Shown: positions 45,011 to 59,200 of the stretch, in pieces
How the letters are laid out: each line of letters begins with the position of its first letter
Numbering within the stretch: the first letter of the stretch is position 1
Source of the DNA: Nilaparvata lugens
Lineage: Eukaryota; Arthropoda; Insecta; Hemiptera; Delphacidae
DNA: 64,000 nt
Reading direction: 5' to 3'
NCBI RefSeq assembly: GCF_014356525.2
Contig: NC_052507.1
Coordinates: 61,380,553 to 61,444,552 of the forward strand
Made by a program: the position numbers and the translations under genes
Notes under the pieces: model-generated
The model's input: the letters and a program-made list of their open reading frames with translations, nothing else
The model's database searches: none
Told to the model about the DNA's origin: nothing

Positions 45011-48000
45011 AGTGTATGTGCGTCTGTGTACACGATATCTCATCTCCCAATTAACGGAATGACTTGAAATTTGGAACTTAAGGTCCTTACGCTATAAGTA
45101 TCCGACACGAACAATTTCGATCAAATGCGATTCAAGATGGCGGCTAAAATGGAGAAAATGTTGTCAAAAACCGGGTTTTTCGCTATTTTCTCGAGAACGG
45201 CTCCAACGATTTTGATCAAATTTATACCTAAAATAGTCATTGATAAGCTATATCAACTGCCACAAGTCCCATATCTGTACAAATTTCAGGAGCTCCGCCC
45301 CATCTATGCAAAGTCCGATTTTAGATTTCCAATTATCAGGTCTCAGATATAATTTAAACGAAAAATTTCGAGTGGAAAGAATTGAACATGGAAATCTCTT
45401 CAATAATTGATGTCCAGTAACATTTTCACCTAAAATTGAAAATAAGCTTGACATTTGAGAAAATGTAATTATTCAATTGCAAAATTTTGGCAACTCTTGA
45501 TTCTAATATATCATTCACTATGAAGAGATAGCAGATCTCGTGTGTATCCAGCGTTATTGAACTGTCACCAGCTGGCTCAGATCTTTGACTTGAGATGCGC
45601 GTTTACACTAGCGTCAGGTGATCAATTTTCATAACGGCAAGGAAAGTTGTGTGAGTGCGCCACAACAGATTTTTACGTAATATAACCACGATTTATTCAG
45701 ATCTGCTCATAAACTATCTAAATTCGGGGGAGAAATAGTTTTGGATTAATTCTGTTGTTTCTCTCCCAATCATTGTTTTGATATTGTGCATGAGTGAATG
45801 AAATAAATAGATTAATAAATGAATAAACACTAATATATACTATATAGACAATTGCCATACAATGCATTCAGAAACAAAAACAATTACAAAATAGAAAATA
45901 GACTACTACACAATAAGATTACTAAATATTGAATGAATTGAATTCTAGTATTACGATGATTGTTAGACTGGAAATCAATAAACTAAGATATACTAGAATA
46001 ATGTTTGACTATGATGATAATTCTGTAGTGAGATTCTCTTAGAACTGTCAAAATTGCTTGAATGGGACGCATTGTTATAACGAATGCTAAAAAATGGTGG
46101 AAACATTTTGTTTAAGAAATATTCGTTCTCTACAACCATATGCGGTCAATAATATTATGCAATCAATACGGCCATAGACAAAACAAAGAATAGGCATATT
46201 ATCTTTATGAAAAGATAAATCTTTTCTCTATTATACGACTCACTACAATAAACAAAAATAAACAATTTACAATTAATCAATAAGATGAGAAATTGTTGGA
46301 TTACAAAAAACTTTCGGATATTAAATGAACATTATTAAAGCTATAAATTAATACTTATGATCTACAACTAAATACTCTTTATTCAAACCTATACAAACTG
46401 ATTTCAAGAAAATAAAATTAACTCATCAAAATCAGATTTTTTGGAATGGCAATTCAAATTAATTCCATATTTTCATTATAAAAGAAAGAAGAATACTAGT
46501 TCTTCAAGCTTTTTCAGATTGTAATTTAAAGTACTCTATCACGAGTGAAATACATTGGTTAATTTCCATTACCTTGCCATTTAGTTACATGGAAAATAGA
46601 ATTATTCTATAAATTGTATTAACAATATTGATTGATACATACAGAAGTTAGTTGGTTACCTTTGGTTCGGGTGGCGGTTCTAATCCTAAACGTATCTTCT
46701 CTTGTTCTTCTTTCCACGCCTCTCGCCTATTCTGACGTCTCAGCTTCTTCCTTTCTTTTTTCGTTAAAAATACAGGCATATACGTTGGTTTTGCTGCTTC
46801 CGCTGTAATAGCAAAATATACGATTTTTGAGTAAAGATGTTCAGTATGAATGAAATACCGGGCTTGTAATCACACTAACGGACTTGTTGAATCCTACACT
46901 AACAATATCAAGTGATAACTTGAGAGTCTGGTATAATAATTCGGCAAAATAAGCAATAAATTTATTTTTTCTACAACTGCGCGTAAAAAAAGAATTTTTC
47001 TACAACTGCGCGTGAAAAAAGAATTTATATACTCAATTCTCCTCGTAAAACAGTTTATTTCTGAGGAGAATCTACTTTTTCGCTCGCCAACCATCCGCGC
47101 ATGCGCAGTAAATTTTCTTTACGCTCGTAAATCATTCGCGCATGCGCAGAAGAGTTTCTTTACGCTCGCCAATCAGCTGATGGTAAGCAGCTCGCCAAAA
47201 GGTTAGATCTTAATCTAAAAAGTCGGTAATTGTAACTCCGCCGATATAAGTAATTTAACAGGTTTGGGCAGTTGTAGAAAAAATTTTGTATGTAATTCGC
47301 GCATAATGCTTCTTTATCGCTCTTGCAAAATTATCACGCTCCGCTTCGCGTCGCGTGATAACTGTTTTGCGCGAGCGATAAAGTCGCGCATCACGCTCTT
47401 AATACATGAATAGCTATTTTCAAGATGTTTGGTATTAATAAAATACTGGTAACATTATATCAAGCGATAAGTTGAGTCTGGTATCACTGCAAACCAAGAA
47501 ATTCAGTTTAAAACTTGCTTTAGAATCCGATGAAAGGAAGTATTTGATTAAATTGGTTCACTCCACCATCCATTCATGTAACCATTATTATATGGCTATA
47601 TTTTATTATAAAATCAAAGTTTATTGAACAATTGAGTATTTTGCATCAGATTTATTTTCTGAGTTGAATTGAATTTGATAATTTAAAAGGTGTACCTCTC
47701 AGTGTGAAATATGTTCAACATAAGTCATCAGTGTATTGAAATTTGTTTCAGGCATTTTTTAAGGATTTTATAATTATTAGAGATTTAATAAAGCCTATGT
47801 TATGAGCTTGAAAAAAGTACCAAATCGAAAAGGAAAATTACTTTGGTGGACAGTTCTAGTCCAAATTTCGATGAAAATTCAAATGGATTGTTAAGGAAGT
47901 AGGTAGAAATATGAACTATGAAATGTAAGAGTGTTTCATAATTAAAAACTATAGAATAATTCACAGATTTGAAAGAAAACATATAAATGAATTGAATAAT

Positions 48001-51000
48001 TAATTACCTGCTGATTTGATTTGAGTAGGATGTTCTACAAGATTAGTAATAGCAGCTTCCTTCAATAACATGTGTTTTTCACCTTCTTCATAGCTGTAAG
48101 ATAAAAGCAATCGGAGGTTATTAAAAAATAATCAAGGACCCATTATTTAAGAAACTGATACAGATATTACAAGAATCAATTTTAAAATGAATGAAGCCTT
48201 CATCTCCTTATCTCTCATTCCTCCGCCACTAATTTGATTCAATAATATGAAATTTATTTTTAATATTAGAATTTCTCACAATGATAAAGAATGTTCTAAG
48301 TCATAAAAAATATACAACGTCTTGAGATTGAATCGAAAAATAACGTAATAAGTAATAACAGGAGAAATGATTAGTGGGCCCATGCCTATTATGAATGGAC
48401 CCAATTGTTTGGAATTTTTTGAATGAGCAAATTGTTTTTCCACAATAATTACTGCCATGACCTAAAATAGAAACTAGCTTTGAAAAAATATTTATTTGTT
48501 GCTATAATTTATTTTGCCAGAATAGAGAAAAATGAGCAATGATAGGTCAGGAATGATGAAATACATACCTAGAAGACCGCATCAACACAACACACTCTGA
48601 AAAGTGTTCAGTACTCTATACTTACACCATAGTTCTAATATTCTGTAAAAGTTTTTATTTCTAAAAGCTTTCTATATCTCAACTATAAATGTTGATGAAC
48701 TTACTTCTCGTTTTCTAGAATCAGTTTTTATTTCTGAAAAACTTTCTATTACTCAACTATAGTGTTAGCTTTCAAGTTTGATGTTAACAACTATCAACTA
48801 TAATGTTCTCACCTCTCGTTTTCTAGAATCACTGAGTCCCACCATTCAACATCAGGAATTTCATCGATTTGTGTCTCAACTTTGGGAGCAATAAGTGCCA
48901 ATTTCGTAGCTGATGTGATTCCTGTTTTCCTGGCTATTTGTGAGATTTCACTTTGAAGTTTTTCTAGTTGAGCCTGCAAGGATATGAAACAAACAAATCA
49001 ATTATAAAAACATAAATTACAGTTGTGTTTTCAAAAATACTTGAAGCTGCTTTGTAGTCTACTTGAGAGTTGCATTTGACTTACATCACCGTGATACCTT
49101 CTATTATCCACAATTGAGTCTAATGCCCATCAAGCTATAACTATCAGGAGAAATAATCTAAAACTTCGAAACAACTATCAAAATAGCAATACAAAATTTA
49201 TTTTGCTAAATAACTTCATTGAAAGTCAATCAATATATTGTTTTCAAAAGAAAGCCAATAAACTGTAATATATTTTGCTTGCAGTCGTTTTCGACTTTTT
49301 TTAAGAATTCACATTTCGTAAATTCTTCAAGTTGAGAAAACACGTGAAAAATGTTAAATGATTAACTTAGCTTCCTTAATTGAATAAGTGAATTTGGTAT
49401 GAACGTGTTTTTACTGGAAATCGGACTCAAATTGAATTTGGTATAAACGTGTTTTTACTGAAAATTGGACTTAAATTGAAGAAGTGAAATACAATATCTA
49501 CTTTTTGGAACATATCTATCAAAATTCGGAAAAGGAACAGTTTCAGGCAAAGCATCTAGTTCCTTTTCCAATCATTTCTATCATTTGAGTATTATTATTA
49601 AAAAGAATAATTGATAAAAATATAACTAACCTTCATTCGCATTCTATCAGCCAATTGCTGAAATTTTCCAGGTTCGTGAAACCTTAGAGACCGCTTATTT
49701 CTGATATTTGTTTTGGCGCCAATACGAGGATCAAAGAAATTGCTTTCCGAGATATCTTCGACTGTCCGCTCCTGTAGCTGCTGCCTAAACTCTTCTCTTT
49801 TCTTGGCTCTTATGTTAGCCTGTAAAATAATATACAAATTTACAGATTCAGTGATACAATATAAAAGAGTTGTTAAATAGAAATGCTGAATACTAAATAT
49901 AAATGAAGTACCAGAGCCCCAAGAATGAATATAGAGTATTAGAATTCAGATATATTGTTTTGAAAATTGAAGGAAATATCACACAGTCTTGAATTATGTA
50001 ATTAATGAAATTATGTAATTGTAAATGCTAATACAACTTTGAAAAACGTATAATTAATCCGAATGAATTTTGTTTTAGTTGGAATACGTAGAATCATAAT
50101 CTTGTGGAGAATAATGATCTGAATAATCCATTACTGATTAATTATCTATAACAACTTGTATTAAGAAACTATCAACCCACTATTAAGTTACTATATCTTT
50201 AAAACTGTTAACTATTATCCATTATTAATTGACTATATGAATAATAAACATATTAGTAAACAATTAATACAGATTCATGCCCAGTTGCACAAAAGCTTGT
50301 TAAATTGTAATCGTGATTAAATGCCACAATACCAATCAGAGAAGCCCTCTTTTCCGAACAACATTCTCTGATTGGTTCTCGTGGTAATTGATAATGATTA
50401 AAATTTGTACAGGCTTTTGTGAAACCGGGCATTGATATCCTAAATTTGATTATCTCAACATTAGAACAAATAAAATGAAGGTCAAGGCCCGGTTGTACAA
50501 AATCTGGCTAAATTTTAATAGTGATCATTTCTGACATTATATTATTAATCTCATATCACTAACCTTATCAATAATCATAATAACTTTTCAATAATTTATC
50601 AGAATTAATTTATTTCATTCTCAAGCTCAGATATGATTCTTAGTGCTTGTTGCACAAAAGCCGGTAATATTTAATCGTGATTAATTTCACGAGAACCAAT
50701 CAGAGGAAGCTTTTTTCGAAAAGAAGGCTTTTTTCTAATTGGTTCTCGTGAAATTAATCACGATTAAATATAACCGGTATTTGTGCAAAGAGCACTAAGA
50801 ATCATATCTGAGCTTGAGAATAAAATAAATTATAACTTATTTAATAAGTTATTATGATCATTGATAAGGTTAGTAATATAAAATATATTCAAAAATATTA
50901 AATACATAAAAGAATGAATCAGATGAAAACAAGTTAAATTTTAGATTTGTAAATGATTATTTGGATTCTGAAATGAAATTGAAATACCTTGAGAGTAGGC

Positions 51001-53153
51001 ACAATGTGAGTTAGCTGAATTTCTTTTCCGGTGATATCAACGGTGCGGCCCTGGCTGTCCAGAATGAGAGGCGTTGGTTTGTCAATGGGTGCGGGGGTGG
51101 CGATACCTGATAACATCTCCTTCGCATTATTCAACACACCCGACGCTAGTTTCGACTGGATTTTCGCCTGAAAAAAACCATCAAACCAATAAATTAGCAC
51201 TTTGTAATACTGTAATTATTTACTAAAAGAACAAATACTTGATACTATTATTTGTTACGATGAACAAAGCTGGGTTCCTCCACAACCGTGACAGTGAACA
51301 AAGAAAATTAAATTCGAGTTTCAATATTGGACTATTGCCACTCAGCCCGGCAGAGCAAGTTTTAATAAAACCCATTAGAACTTATGAGAATTATATTTTT
51401 ACTGTTCACTACCACTGTAAATCCAGCTTAAATGTTTGAAATTGATTTATTTTCTTCTTCTTTAAAAAAAATGTTTACAATACATGTATTGATGACATAA
51501 ATTGATAATTCTGAAGTTGATAATATATCATTTAAAAATACTTCGAAAAGACTAACTTTAATTCTGATATCGATCACCTTATAATAAATCACATATTATT
51601 AGATCATCTTATCTAATTTGACCATCTTATCTCATTTTGGGTGGCTCGTTGGAGTGATAACGCGCCGGTCTAATAATCAAGAGAACCCGAGTTCGAATTT
51701 CGACCGGGGCAAAAGTGATTGACCACAGCGCAATCATATGGATACGGCCACCCCGTCTTTCGGAGGAGACGATAAGCCGGCGGTCCCGATTACCTAAAAA
51801 GTAGTAGTCATCTCTCATCATCATCCCTCTCACTCATTACCCACACAAAAGCCTATGAGCTTATGTGGGCATCACCCTCAGTATTATTATTTTATTATTA
51901 TCTCATCCTGTACACAGTATCTTCTTCTCTATACTTATAAAAGGCTAAGCCCCGACAGACTGAAATCACACCACAGCCCAAACTACTGAGCCTAAAAACT
52001 TGAAATTTTGCACGATTGTTTATGGTAGCCTGAAAACATCCACTAAGAAAGGATTTTCAGAAATTTGCCCCCCTGAGGGAGCTGGGGCCCCCCCAAAATT
52101 TTGTACTTTTTAACCGCTCATTGCACAGCAAAGTCATGAGGAACTTTTTTGTTCAGCCACGAAAAAAAATTAGGTCTATGCAGAAAAATTTCGATCAGGA
52201 GCACAGGAGGGTCCAGGAGAGGGCATTTTTCGAAAATTTTAATGTAAAATCACACTACAGCTCAAACTAATTGTCCTACACACTTGAAACTTTGCACAAA
52301 TATTCTTCAAACATGCTAGACGCGCACTAAGAACGGATTTTGAGATATTTTGCCTCTAAGGGTTTAAAGGATAAAAAGGATCCTATTAAGTAAGGTTATG
52401 AACATGGTAAGGTGAGTGCCATATGGAAATGAGATAATTTTTTTATTGACATGTGATATTCTAACATATGTTGTAATCATTGGAAATAACAAAATAATAT
52501 GATAGAAATTCAAAAAAATCTGGTGTGGTACACTCACACAACTTTCCTTGCTCATTGAACTGGGAGCCTCATTCTTAAACGATAATAATTTAGAGAAATA
52601 ACATAATGACGATTGGCGGCAACATAATTATTTGAAACTACGATCGGACTACTGTATATGTGTGTATATAATTATTGTTTTCAGAGTACTGTTTCCTTTG
52701 TGTAAATTGTGAAATCCGATGATTTTTTAAAAGTCGTCAAAACAGCTGTTCTACAGATGAAATATCTCGACTATGTGTTATTTTTATAGACTGCTCTACC
52801 TACCTACCTCATGCACGAGAAGGAGGTTACAAAGTACATTTATCAAGGATGGGGTGAACCCCCCATTAGTTTCCCAGAAATGAGACTCATGTCAGTTGAT
52901 AGGGCTTATAAATAGCTATCCATGGTATAAATTAAAAAAAAAATCGTTAGAGCCGTTTTTGAGAAAATCGTGAAAAACATGGTTTTTTAGTAATTATCCG
53001 CCATCTTGAATTGAATTTCATTGAATTTCTTATTGTCGGGTCCTCATGATATAAGGACCTTAAGTTTAAAATTTCAAGTCAATCGGTTAATTAGGAATGG
53101 AGTTATCGTGTTCACAGACATACACACATACACACACACACATACATACACAC

Positions 53154-53215
<62 letters not shown>

Positions 53216-56200
53216 CAACACCCAAAAATCATGTTTTTGGACTCAGGGGACCTAGAAACGTATAGAAAACTTGAAATTGGGGTACCTTAATTTTTTTTGG
53301 AAAGCAATACTTTCCTTACCTATGGTAGTAGGGCAAGGAAAGTAAAAGAACATCTGTTCTATTATTGCTTTCTACCTGATTCCACTCAACCTCAATAATA
53401 TTGTTCTGATAATTGATAAATATGTTTACTAATATTATTATTATTGATATAATAAAAGTATAGTTTTAATAATTAATTATTATCATTAATATAATAAGAG
53501 TATTGTTTTGGTAATCAATAAATATTTTTATTTTCACAAACTCTATAATTTATAATGGTGAATGTGAAACAGCTGCATCAAAGAAATTATCTCAAAAACA
53601 TATGTTTAGGAAAACCATAGTTTTTAACTTCGTTCTACTGATGCTATGTATAAGCCTACACGTGGCATGTATTATTAATTTTTCAGCTAGAACAGTTTTT
53701 TGAGACTGTTAAATAAACGTCTACAGTTTTATCAATGCTGTATCGGCAATATGAAAACGCATGCAGTTAATATGTCTTTAAATAAAGGTGTTGATATCTA
53801 CATGATAATTATTCTCTACCATTTTTATTTAATTGAAATTTCAAAATTATTCAAGCCTTGATAGAATGATTGACTCACTGTACAGTCAGTCGACAATTTT
53901 AATATTGAAATGAGGGGTATTTTGGCAAGCTGAACAAAAAAGTAAGGTCCTATGCACCTTTCTGATATTATTTTTTCAAATGAAAAATGAGTTTTGTGGG
54001 TTGTCAAAACTCCCCCCTGAAGGAGAACTATTCATTTTATCCTATCTTTTAGTAAAATAACAATGATTTCTGCATTGAATAACATCTATCTTGCCAACAA
54101 GAATCGAACTCTTTGTGAATTTAGATATGACCTACACTTTAGATTTATATAATTCTATTAATAAATTCATGGAAATTGAAGTACTTTTTTCAGTTAGTTG
54201 ATGAAATTGATTATCAATAGAGAAAATGATTATAATTTTATCAATACAGAATTAGTTGAATGAATTGTCGATGTACTGAGTTCTTGGTCAACAATAATTC
54301 AATATTGGTATTTATCCAATCATTATTTTTTCAGAAGTTATTTCATTTGAATTAGAAAATATTTATAAGCTCCTATCAATTTATCATTCGTAACAATGAA
54401 TTCTTCAAAACATGAATTTAATCAAATAAAAAATTCCCATACTTCTGTATTCATGTTCGCATGTTTTCCACTTGTGATGGATAGCCAAAATATTGTGGAG
54501 CGAGCTGCACGGCGAATTGTAATCGAGGGCTCTGATTGGCTGAAAAGTTCAGCGTTCGGAGTGTGGTGAGGCGAGCAGTTAGAACAGAGTCAAGCGGCAC
54601 GGCGAATGGTTCGGAGTACGGTACGGCGAATGATTAACAGCTGATTTTTAACATCATGGAACATATGCTCATGTTCGTTGAAAGGCAAGATAAGATGTTC
54701 GGAGGAACGCACGGTTTGCTGCGCGGTTCGAGGTTCGGTTCGGCATGTGTGGACGCACCTTTAGTTGTTACAGGACATTTATACAGATCACAGGCCAAAG
54801 CAACATAATAATCTATCTTCTTCTTTTTCTTCTTCTTCTTCTCCTGCTTCTTCTTACTCCTCTTCTTCTTTTTCTCCTGCTTCTTCTTCTTCTCATTCTC
54901 CTGCTTCTTCTTCTTCTACCTATATCTTCTTCTTCTTCTTCTTCTTCTTCTTCTTCTTCTTCTTCTTCTTCTTCTTCTTCTTCTTCTTCTACCTATATCT
55001 AAAAGGCTAAGCCCCGACAAACTGAAATCACACCACAGCCCAAACTACTAAGCCTAAAAACTTGAAATTTTGCATGATTGTTTATGGTAGCCTGAAAACA
55101 TCCACTAAGAAAGGATTTTCAGAAATTTGCCCCCCCCCTGAGGGAGCTGGCCCCCCAAAATTTTCACTTTTTAACCGTTCATTGCACAGCAAAGTTATGA
55201 GGAACTTTTTCGTTCAGGTACGAAAAAAATCATATCTATGCAGAAAAATTCCAATCGGGGGGGTTCAGGAGAGGGCACTTTTCGAAAATTTTGATATAAA
55301 ACCACACTACAGCTCAAACTAATTGGCCTACAGACTTAAAACTTTGCACAAATATTCTTCAAACATGTTGGATGCGCACTAAGAACGGATGTTGAGATAT
55401 TTTGCCTCTAAGGATTCCAAAGGATGAAAAAGGATCCTATTAAGTAAGCTTATGGTAAGGTGAACTCCATATGGAACTGAGATAATTGACACATGATATT
55501 CTAACATATGTTGTAATCATTGGACAGCTTAAAACAATTTCATCAATTAGCTGATCGAATTGATTTTGTGTTGATTGAGAGCGCGAGCTTACCACGTGTT
55601 TGTTCCATCGTTGTATGCTTGGCCAGTTGGTTAGGAGTTTGTTGATAATTCTTTTTTCAAATTCAAATTTTATTGCTTAAAAAATCACATTGAAAACTTT
55701 CTTAATGAACAACAAGATTACAGAAACAAAATGTCAAAAATATACCTACATTTATTTGTAGCACGGCCAGAAAAAGACAAACTTGAGTACTAGCCGTGAG
55801 TTTATTAAATATAACTTTATATATATTTTTGTTAATATTTTATAATAAAAATTACGAGTTGATGAGAGATGCGAGTAATTCTTTTTATTTGATCCGAATG
55901 GTTATTCATAATACAGTAGTCTGGGTCACTGCAATCAGAAATTTTTTATTCTGTGCGGTAGCTAATAAATTTCATACGTATTGATTGTCCATAATGTATC
56001 CAGTGTCCATGATGAGAGTAATTGAACTACTCAAAATTAATGGCTTACTGGTCCCTCATAGATTTATAGTATTCCTGGTGATTGAGCCTGTCTTTTTCAG
56101 CGTTGTCTATCAATAATAAAGCTTAATTTACAACTAGCTTACCCAGCGAACTTCGTACCGCCAATGTATCTCATGTTACACTTGACTTTATTATTTGGTG

Positions 56201-59200
56201 AATCATGAAATTTATCTGACAATCAACATGTTCATTTACATTTCAATACGGACTTCCTATGTGCTTAGTCATGCAGCATTCATTATTCCGAAAACATATT
56301 ATTCTTCTCAATCAATTGGTAGTAATATCTATCAGTAAAGTTTTCAATTAAAAAAAAGGTTATATCAGTGTTTCAAAGAAAAATATTCAATGTTTTCATA
56401 GCTGTAGATTGTCGATATATGGTCCAGGAAATATGCGATGTACGATGAATGACACAGAATTCCATATTCTTTCCATTTTAGGATGAATATAAGCTGCTAA
56501 GCTAAATTCAAAAAATTGTAAATTATTCTTTCATTCTTCAGTAATTAATGAATGCAATATGAATACTATACAATATATATAAACTCTCTTTCATTAGGTG
56601 AATAATTTTTTTCAACATTTTCCAGTTTCTCAATGATAGGGGAGTGGTAATTATTTGTATAGGTCTTCTAAGGAACCATTATCAACAGCTGGTACCAATC
56701 AACTACACTTCTACTCCAAACTACCGTTTTAATACCAGTACACAATAATTTATCACAGGGTGATATGTTTATTACAGCTGGTAACTTTAGATGCTAAATC
56801 ATATTATCACAATATGATCTTGAATCATGATCATCTTTTCGTTCTTCAGTAGCCGCTCGGCCAAAAATTTCAAAAACATATGTCTGTAAAATGGATTAAT
56901 AAATAATTATTATTAGCCCCCCTATTAAAATCTCTGTTTAGAAACCATCCCCAATATTCACACAACATATTCCCAAAGTTTCATGCCGTTATGTCAAGTA
57001 GTTTTCAAGTCTACAGGGAACAAACATACAAACAAACCACTACCTCCGTAAACAAAGCCATAGTGCATGACAGGTGGTTGATGGTAACGTCAGCACAGGT
57101 AGGGCTCCTACACCAATAAAAAGACTAACTGATATAGATCAGCTGAAATCAGCAAGTTTTTATTGGTGTAGGAACCCTACCTGGGCTGACGTCACCAGAA
57201 TGCACTAAGGCTTTGTTTACGAAGGTAGTGAACAAACACACAAACAGACATTCATTTTTTTATAAATAGATTTCCATTCGGCTCAAACAAAAGCCTCTCT
57301 AAATGAAGGTAGAATGATAAGGATTCAGTACTGTTGTTTTAACATTTTTTCAAATCACTTTTATAAGTATAGAGATAGAGAAGATCTGGCTTATGCACGT
57401 ACGGGATAGGAAAATTATGTTTGACGCATCATCAGGTCTGAACTACTGGACTAATTAACTTGAAATTTTGCTTATAGATTCTTAATTAACGAAGGATGGT
57501 TATAGGCCTATTCTCAATTCTTCAAAATTTCGTTACGTCAAGTTTTCATCTTGTCAAGTTTTAAAATAGATCCTTGCGAAGCACGGGTTCTTGCTAGTAT
57601 TATATATTTGCATGAAGAGAGAACAAGCCTTTCAAACAAATCTTCTCCATTTTCAAAATTCCATCAAGAGTTGAAATGTTTGTGTCCACTGATTAATTAT
57701 TTTCCATTTCAAGTATAGTAGTCAATTAATCGCATGCAAAAATTGAAGATAATTGAATGAGAAATCACTTCACTTATATGGGCTACTTTATTCAAATTAA
57801 TAAAAACAATATAGAAACTTGTAGTACCCTTTATAAAAATCTTTCAAAAAGATTGAATGAAAAATATTTACTTCATGGTATTATCAAGATATTAACTAGG
57901 TAATAACGAATTGTACCGGATTCAACCGACTTCAACAGTTATGTGACTGTTGAAAATGAATCCTGTGTGATTGAAAGTATGCTTCAGCCAGTTTGTAAAT
58001 ATTTCACATTTTTCACATAATATAAATATATAGCCTGCTAGTCGTTATAAAACAGTTAAAACTTGATGAAACAACACAGTTCGTAATGGATCAAGAAATT
58101 CAAGACTATTACTGTATTAAGAGTTGAATGGACGGACAACATATGAATAAAATCAGATTAAAAACTATTATTTATACCTTTGCTATTCTATTTCTAACTT
58201 TATATAAATTATCTCCCACTAGTTTCAATTATTTTCAATCACTTTGAACTCTATTCAATATTAGTTCCAAATTTTTAAAATTACTTTCAACTTTCATCTT
58301 TTAAAAATTAACTTTTTAACTATGTTCAATTATTTCAATTTAAAAATGTTATTTATTATATAAATGCTCAATGTTTTAATGCTTAATAAATGTTAATGTT
58401 TTTTTAACTTATTAAAACTTTTAAAAAATATTTGTAGCTTAGACTAGTTGAATGGCTAGCAAAGACTGACTTGCAACTGAGCGATTTTGTGCGCCTTCTC
58501 GTCGACGTGGTGCGACGTCGCGTGTGAGGGCAGGGCGGCGGCCGGGGGCAACATGGTGGTCTTCTTGGTGGTCGACTCTGAGCGGGTGGCCGCCGCCTCA
58601 CTCGACCGGATCTCGCTCAGCGCCTTCTTTCTCTCTTCGATCATTTTCTGCGCATGCGCCATCATGTCTTTGATCTGCAACAATCGTCGAAATTAATGCC
58701 ATAAAAGGAATCTATAAAACAGTCATGCGGCCCGCGTTGACATACGGAGCGGAGACCTGGGCAGTTAAAAAGGCCCATGAACACAGACTGGAGGAAACTG
58801 AAATGAAGATGGTGAGGTGGAGTTGTGGCGAACTAGAAGGGATAGAATCCGAAATGAAATGATAAGAAACAGAATGAAGGTTACAGAAATTCAAAGAAAA
58901 TACAAGAAAACAGATTATATTCAAGGAAACAAATATTGCCAGTTTCACCAAGCTGCCAGTTTCGATCAAAACATTTGAGCATAGTCATGCCGGGTAAGAT
59001 TTACAAGTGTGCACTGTAATTATCTAGTAACAATTATCTGTATTACCTAGTAAAATGTTTTAATGAATCAGACGTTTAACGATATCAAGTCGTTTTTAAA
59101 TATACATGATTTGATCGAGTGTATTTGATAGACAATCTATACTATAATAAAGGAGAGAACTCGCTTATACACGTACGGGATAGGAAATTCACGAATGACG

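Larger units (their letters stand above)
51168..58470 (-). other. Largest PRPF3 intron, transposon-filled
   Basis: Holds a SINE, two Helitron 5' copies, the inverted CA repeat, a TTC microsatellite, a Helitron with a nested MITE, another Helitron-like piece and a GGGCTAC module. 53,400-54,480, 55,500-56,130 and 57,860-58,470 show nothing identifiable. Confidence 0.7.

Noticed and set aside
44845..45050. His/Thr repeat proteins
   Set aside because: Translation products of the (TG)n microsatellite.
51637..51905. A second tRNA gene
   Set aside because: Same reason: a tRNA-derived SINE head with diverged arms.
53021..53290. Thr/His repeat protein
   Set aside because: Product of the (CA)n microsatellite in the inverted repeat copy.
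54745..55010. Poly-Ser, poly-Leu and poly-Phe proteins
   Set aside because: Three frames of one (TTC)n tract running into a Helitron end.
58487..58696. Plus-strand ORF opposite a PRPF3 exon
   Set aside because: Antisense shadow; the minus strand is clearly Prp3.
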